Positions 4,357 to 5,131 of a DNA stretch of 5,131 nucleotides are shown here, one piece after another (positions within the stretch are counted from its first letter, which is position 1; each line of letters begins with the position of its first letter). The stretch is taken from positions 1 to 5,131 of the forward strand of contig PCVB01000003.1 of the NCBI GenBank assembly GCA_002787855.1. The letters are read 5' to 3'. This DNA comes from Candidatus Zambryskibacteria bacterium CG11_big_fil_rev_8_21_14_0_20_42_18. GTDB lineage: Bacteria; Patescibacteriota; Minisyncoccia; Phycocordibacterales; Zambryskibacteraceae. Both the position numbers and the translations under genes were made by a program. The notes beneath the pieces were generated by a model that saw only the letters and a list, made by a program, of their open reading frames with translations, ran no database searches and had not been told where the DNA came from.

Positions 4357-5069
4357 TGATCAACCTATCTAAAAACATTCTCTATGAAGATGACGATATT
4401 TTGGCCATCGACAAGCCGGCTGGTTTAATCGTGCACCCAGATGGGCGTACTGTAGAGCCAAGTGTGTCTGAATGGTTTGCGTCAGCATATCCCAAGTCTA
4501 AAGATGTGGGTGAAAAGCTTCGCGACATAGAACGTCCTGGAGTTGTGCATCGAATCGACAGAGATACTTCTGGGGTGCTTCTTCTAGCAAAGACAGATGT
4601 AGGGCACGAAACTCTCAAAGAACAGTTTCAAAATAGAAAGATAGATAAGGTCTACCATCTATTCGTCTACGGCAACATTAAAGATGATTTGGGCTCTATC
4701 AATCTTCCTATAGGCAAAAGCGTTAGCAATTTTAGAAGGTGGTCCGCCCAAAGAGGCGCCCGAGGCGAGAAGAGGGAAGCCCTCACCTATTTTAAAGTTA
4801 TTAAAAGGTCTATTGATAAGAGCTACACATTTTTAGAAGCGAAACCAAAAACAGGGAGGACACACCAAATCAGAGTGCATTTCAAAGCTATTCATCATCC
4901 AGTTATTTGCGACAAGCTTTATGCCTCCAATAAACCAATTTTACTAGGATTCAATCGTTTAGCCCTTCATGCTCGCTCTATCACTTTCAAAAATGTTTCA
5001 GGTAAGCAGGTTACTGTAGAGGCTCCTTACCCAGAGGATTTTTCTAAAGCCATAAAAACCTATATTTAA
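4356..5069 (+). CDS. RluA/RluD-family RNA pseudouridine synthase without S4 domain
   Basis: A 237-residue enzyme that should isomerise specific uridines in rRNA or tRNA to pseudouridine. Seen: ILYEDDDILAIDKPAGLIVH (8-27), the family's opening strand and KP.G motif; RPGVVHRIDRDTSG (60-73) with catalytic D68; LLLAK (75-79); KVYHLFVYG (98-106) with the conserved active-site Tyr Y100; KTGRTHQIRVHF (165-176); HPVICDKLY; and RLALHARSITF near the C-terminus. There is no N-terminal S4 RNA-binding domain, so it is shorter than RluC or RluD and closer in layout to RluA, whose targets include 23S rRNA and tRNA; the target here cannot be assigned from sequence. The ATG at 4356 overlaps the stop of the HTH gene (TAATG) and has no Shine-Dalgarno sequence, suggesting translation by termination-reinitiation. 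All catalytic motifs are intact. Confidence 0.95.
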   Translation: MINLSKNILYEDDDILAIDKPAGLIVHPDGRTVEPSVSEWFASAYPKSKDVGEKLRDIERPGVVHRIDRDTSGVLLLAKTDVGHETLKEQFQNRKIDKVYHLFVYGNIKDDLGSINLPIGKSVSNFRRWSAQRGARGEKREALTYFKVIKRSIDKSYTFLEAKPKTGRTHQIRVHFKAIHHPVICDKLYASNKPILLGFNRLALHARSITFKNVSGKQVTVEAPYPEDFSKAIKTYI

Positions 5070-5097
5070 AAGCCACAAATTAAAACCACAGAAATCC

Positions 5098-5126
5098 TTA
5101 ATCTCTCATCTAAATAGGTGTATAAT
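5098..5126 (+). promoter_or_regulatory. Probable promoter for a gene beyond the right edge
   Basis: A consensus -10 TATAAT (5121-5126) has a weak -35 candidate TTAATC (5098-5103) at 17-base spacing. The predicted start is just past the window end, so the gene served cannot be seen. The intergenic stretch from 5070 onward shows no terminator hairpin for the pseudouridine synthase gene. Confidence 0.45.
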
Positions 5127-5131
5127 TGAAA

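Noticed and set aside
4382..4618. Minus-strand open frame of 78 codons opposite the pseudouridine synthase.
   Set aside because: It is a shadow of the catalytic region of a well-conserved enzyme, with no supporting motif.

Overview
The window looks like a chromosomal segment of an uncultured bacterium with a reduced genome, most likely a Candidate Phyla Radiation (Patescibacteria/Parcubacteria-type) lineage. Four things point that way: a divergent MurD with a GTRGKST P-loop and an NDTCSTTPE substrate loop instead of GTNGKST and NDSKATN; two tRNA genes that do not encode CCA; no convincing Shine-Dalgarno sequence before any visible start; and promoters placed so close to ATG codons that leaderless mRNAs are expected. 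The phylum assignment is inference. The code reads as standard, with no internal stops in the real genes.

Layout. 8-1330 (+): murD, peptidoglycan precursor synthesis, complete or nearly so. 1380-1873 (-): a type II toxin-antitoxin operon, with a ribbon-helix-helix antitoxin first, a RelE/ParE-fold toxin overlapping it by 10 bases, and a promoter carrying two direct copies of TGATACACTT. 1920-1968 (-): the 3' portion of a tRNA with a long variable arm, with no 5' half in the window. 2031-3431 (+): a malate:quinone-oxidoreductase-like flavoprotein of the Helicobacter (HP0086) type, visibly richer in G+C than murD, with its own promoter. 3439-3610 (-): tRNA-Leu(CAG) and tRNA-Val(TAC), transcribed Val to Leu. 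3691-4356 (+): a helix-turn-helix protein with a single LAGLIDADG-like motif. 4356-5069 (+): an RluA/RluD-family pseudouridine synthase overlapping the previous gene by one base (TAATG). The last 60 bases hold a probable promoter for a gene beyond the window.

Reading of the region. Housekeeping genes (murD, tRNAs, pseudouridine synthase) flank an accessory stretch. Read on the minus strand, the RNA genes run tRNA-Val, tRNA-Leu, then, after the oxidoreductase, a headless class II tRNA. This fits a former three-tRNA cluster into which the mqo-like gene was inserted, destroying the 5' half of the third tRNA. The most interesting items are the mqo-like gene itself (a quinone-linked respiratory enzyme in a suspected CPR genome), the broken tRNA beside it, the HTH/LAGLIDADG-like protein coupled to an RNA-modification gene, and the leaderless promoter architecture. 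No CRISPR array, insertion sequence or clear intrinsic terminator is visible.
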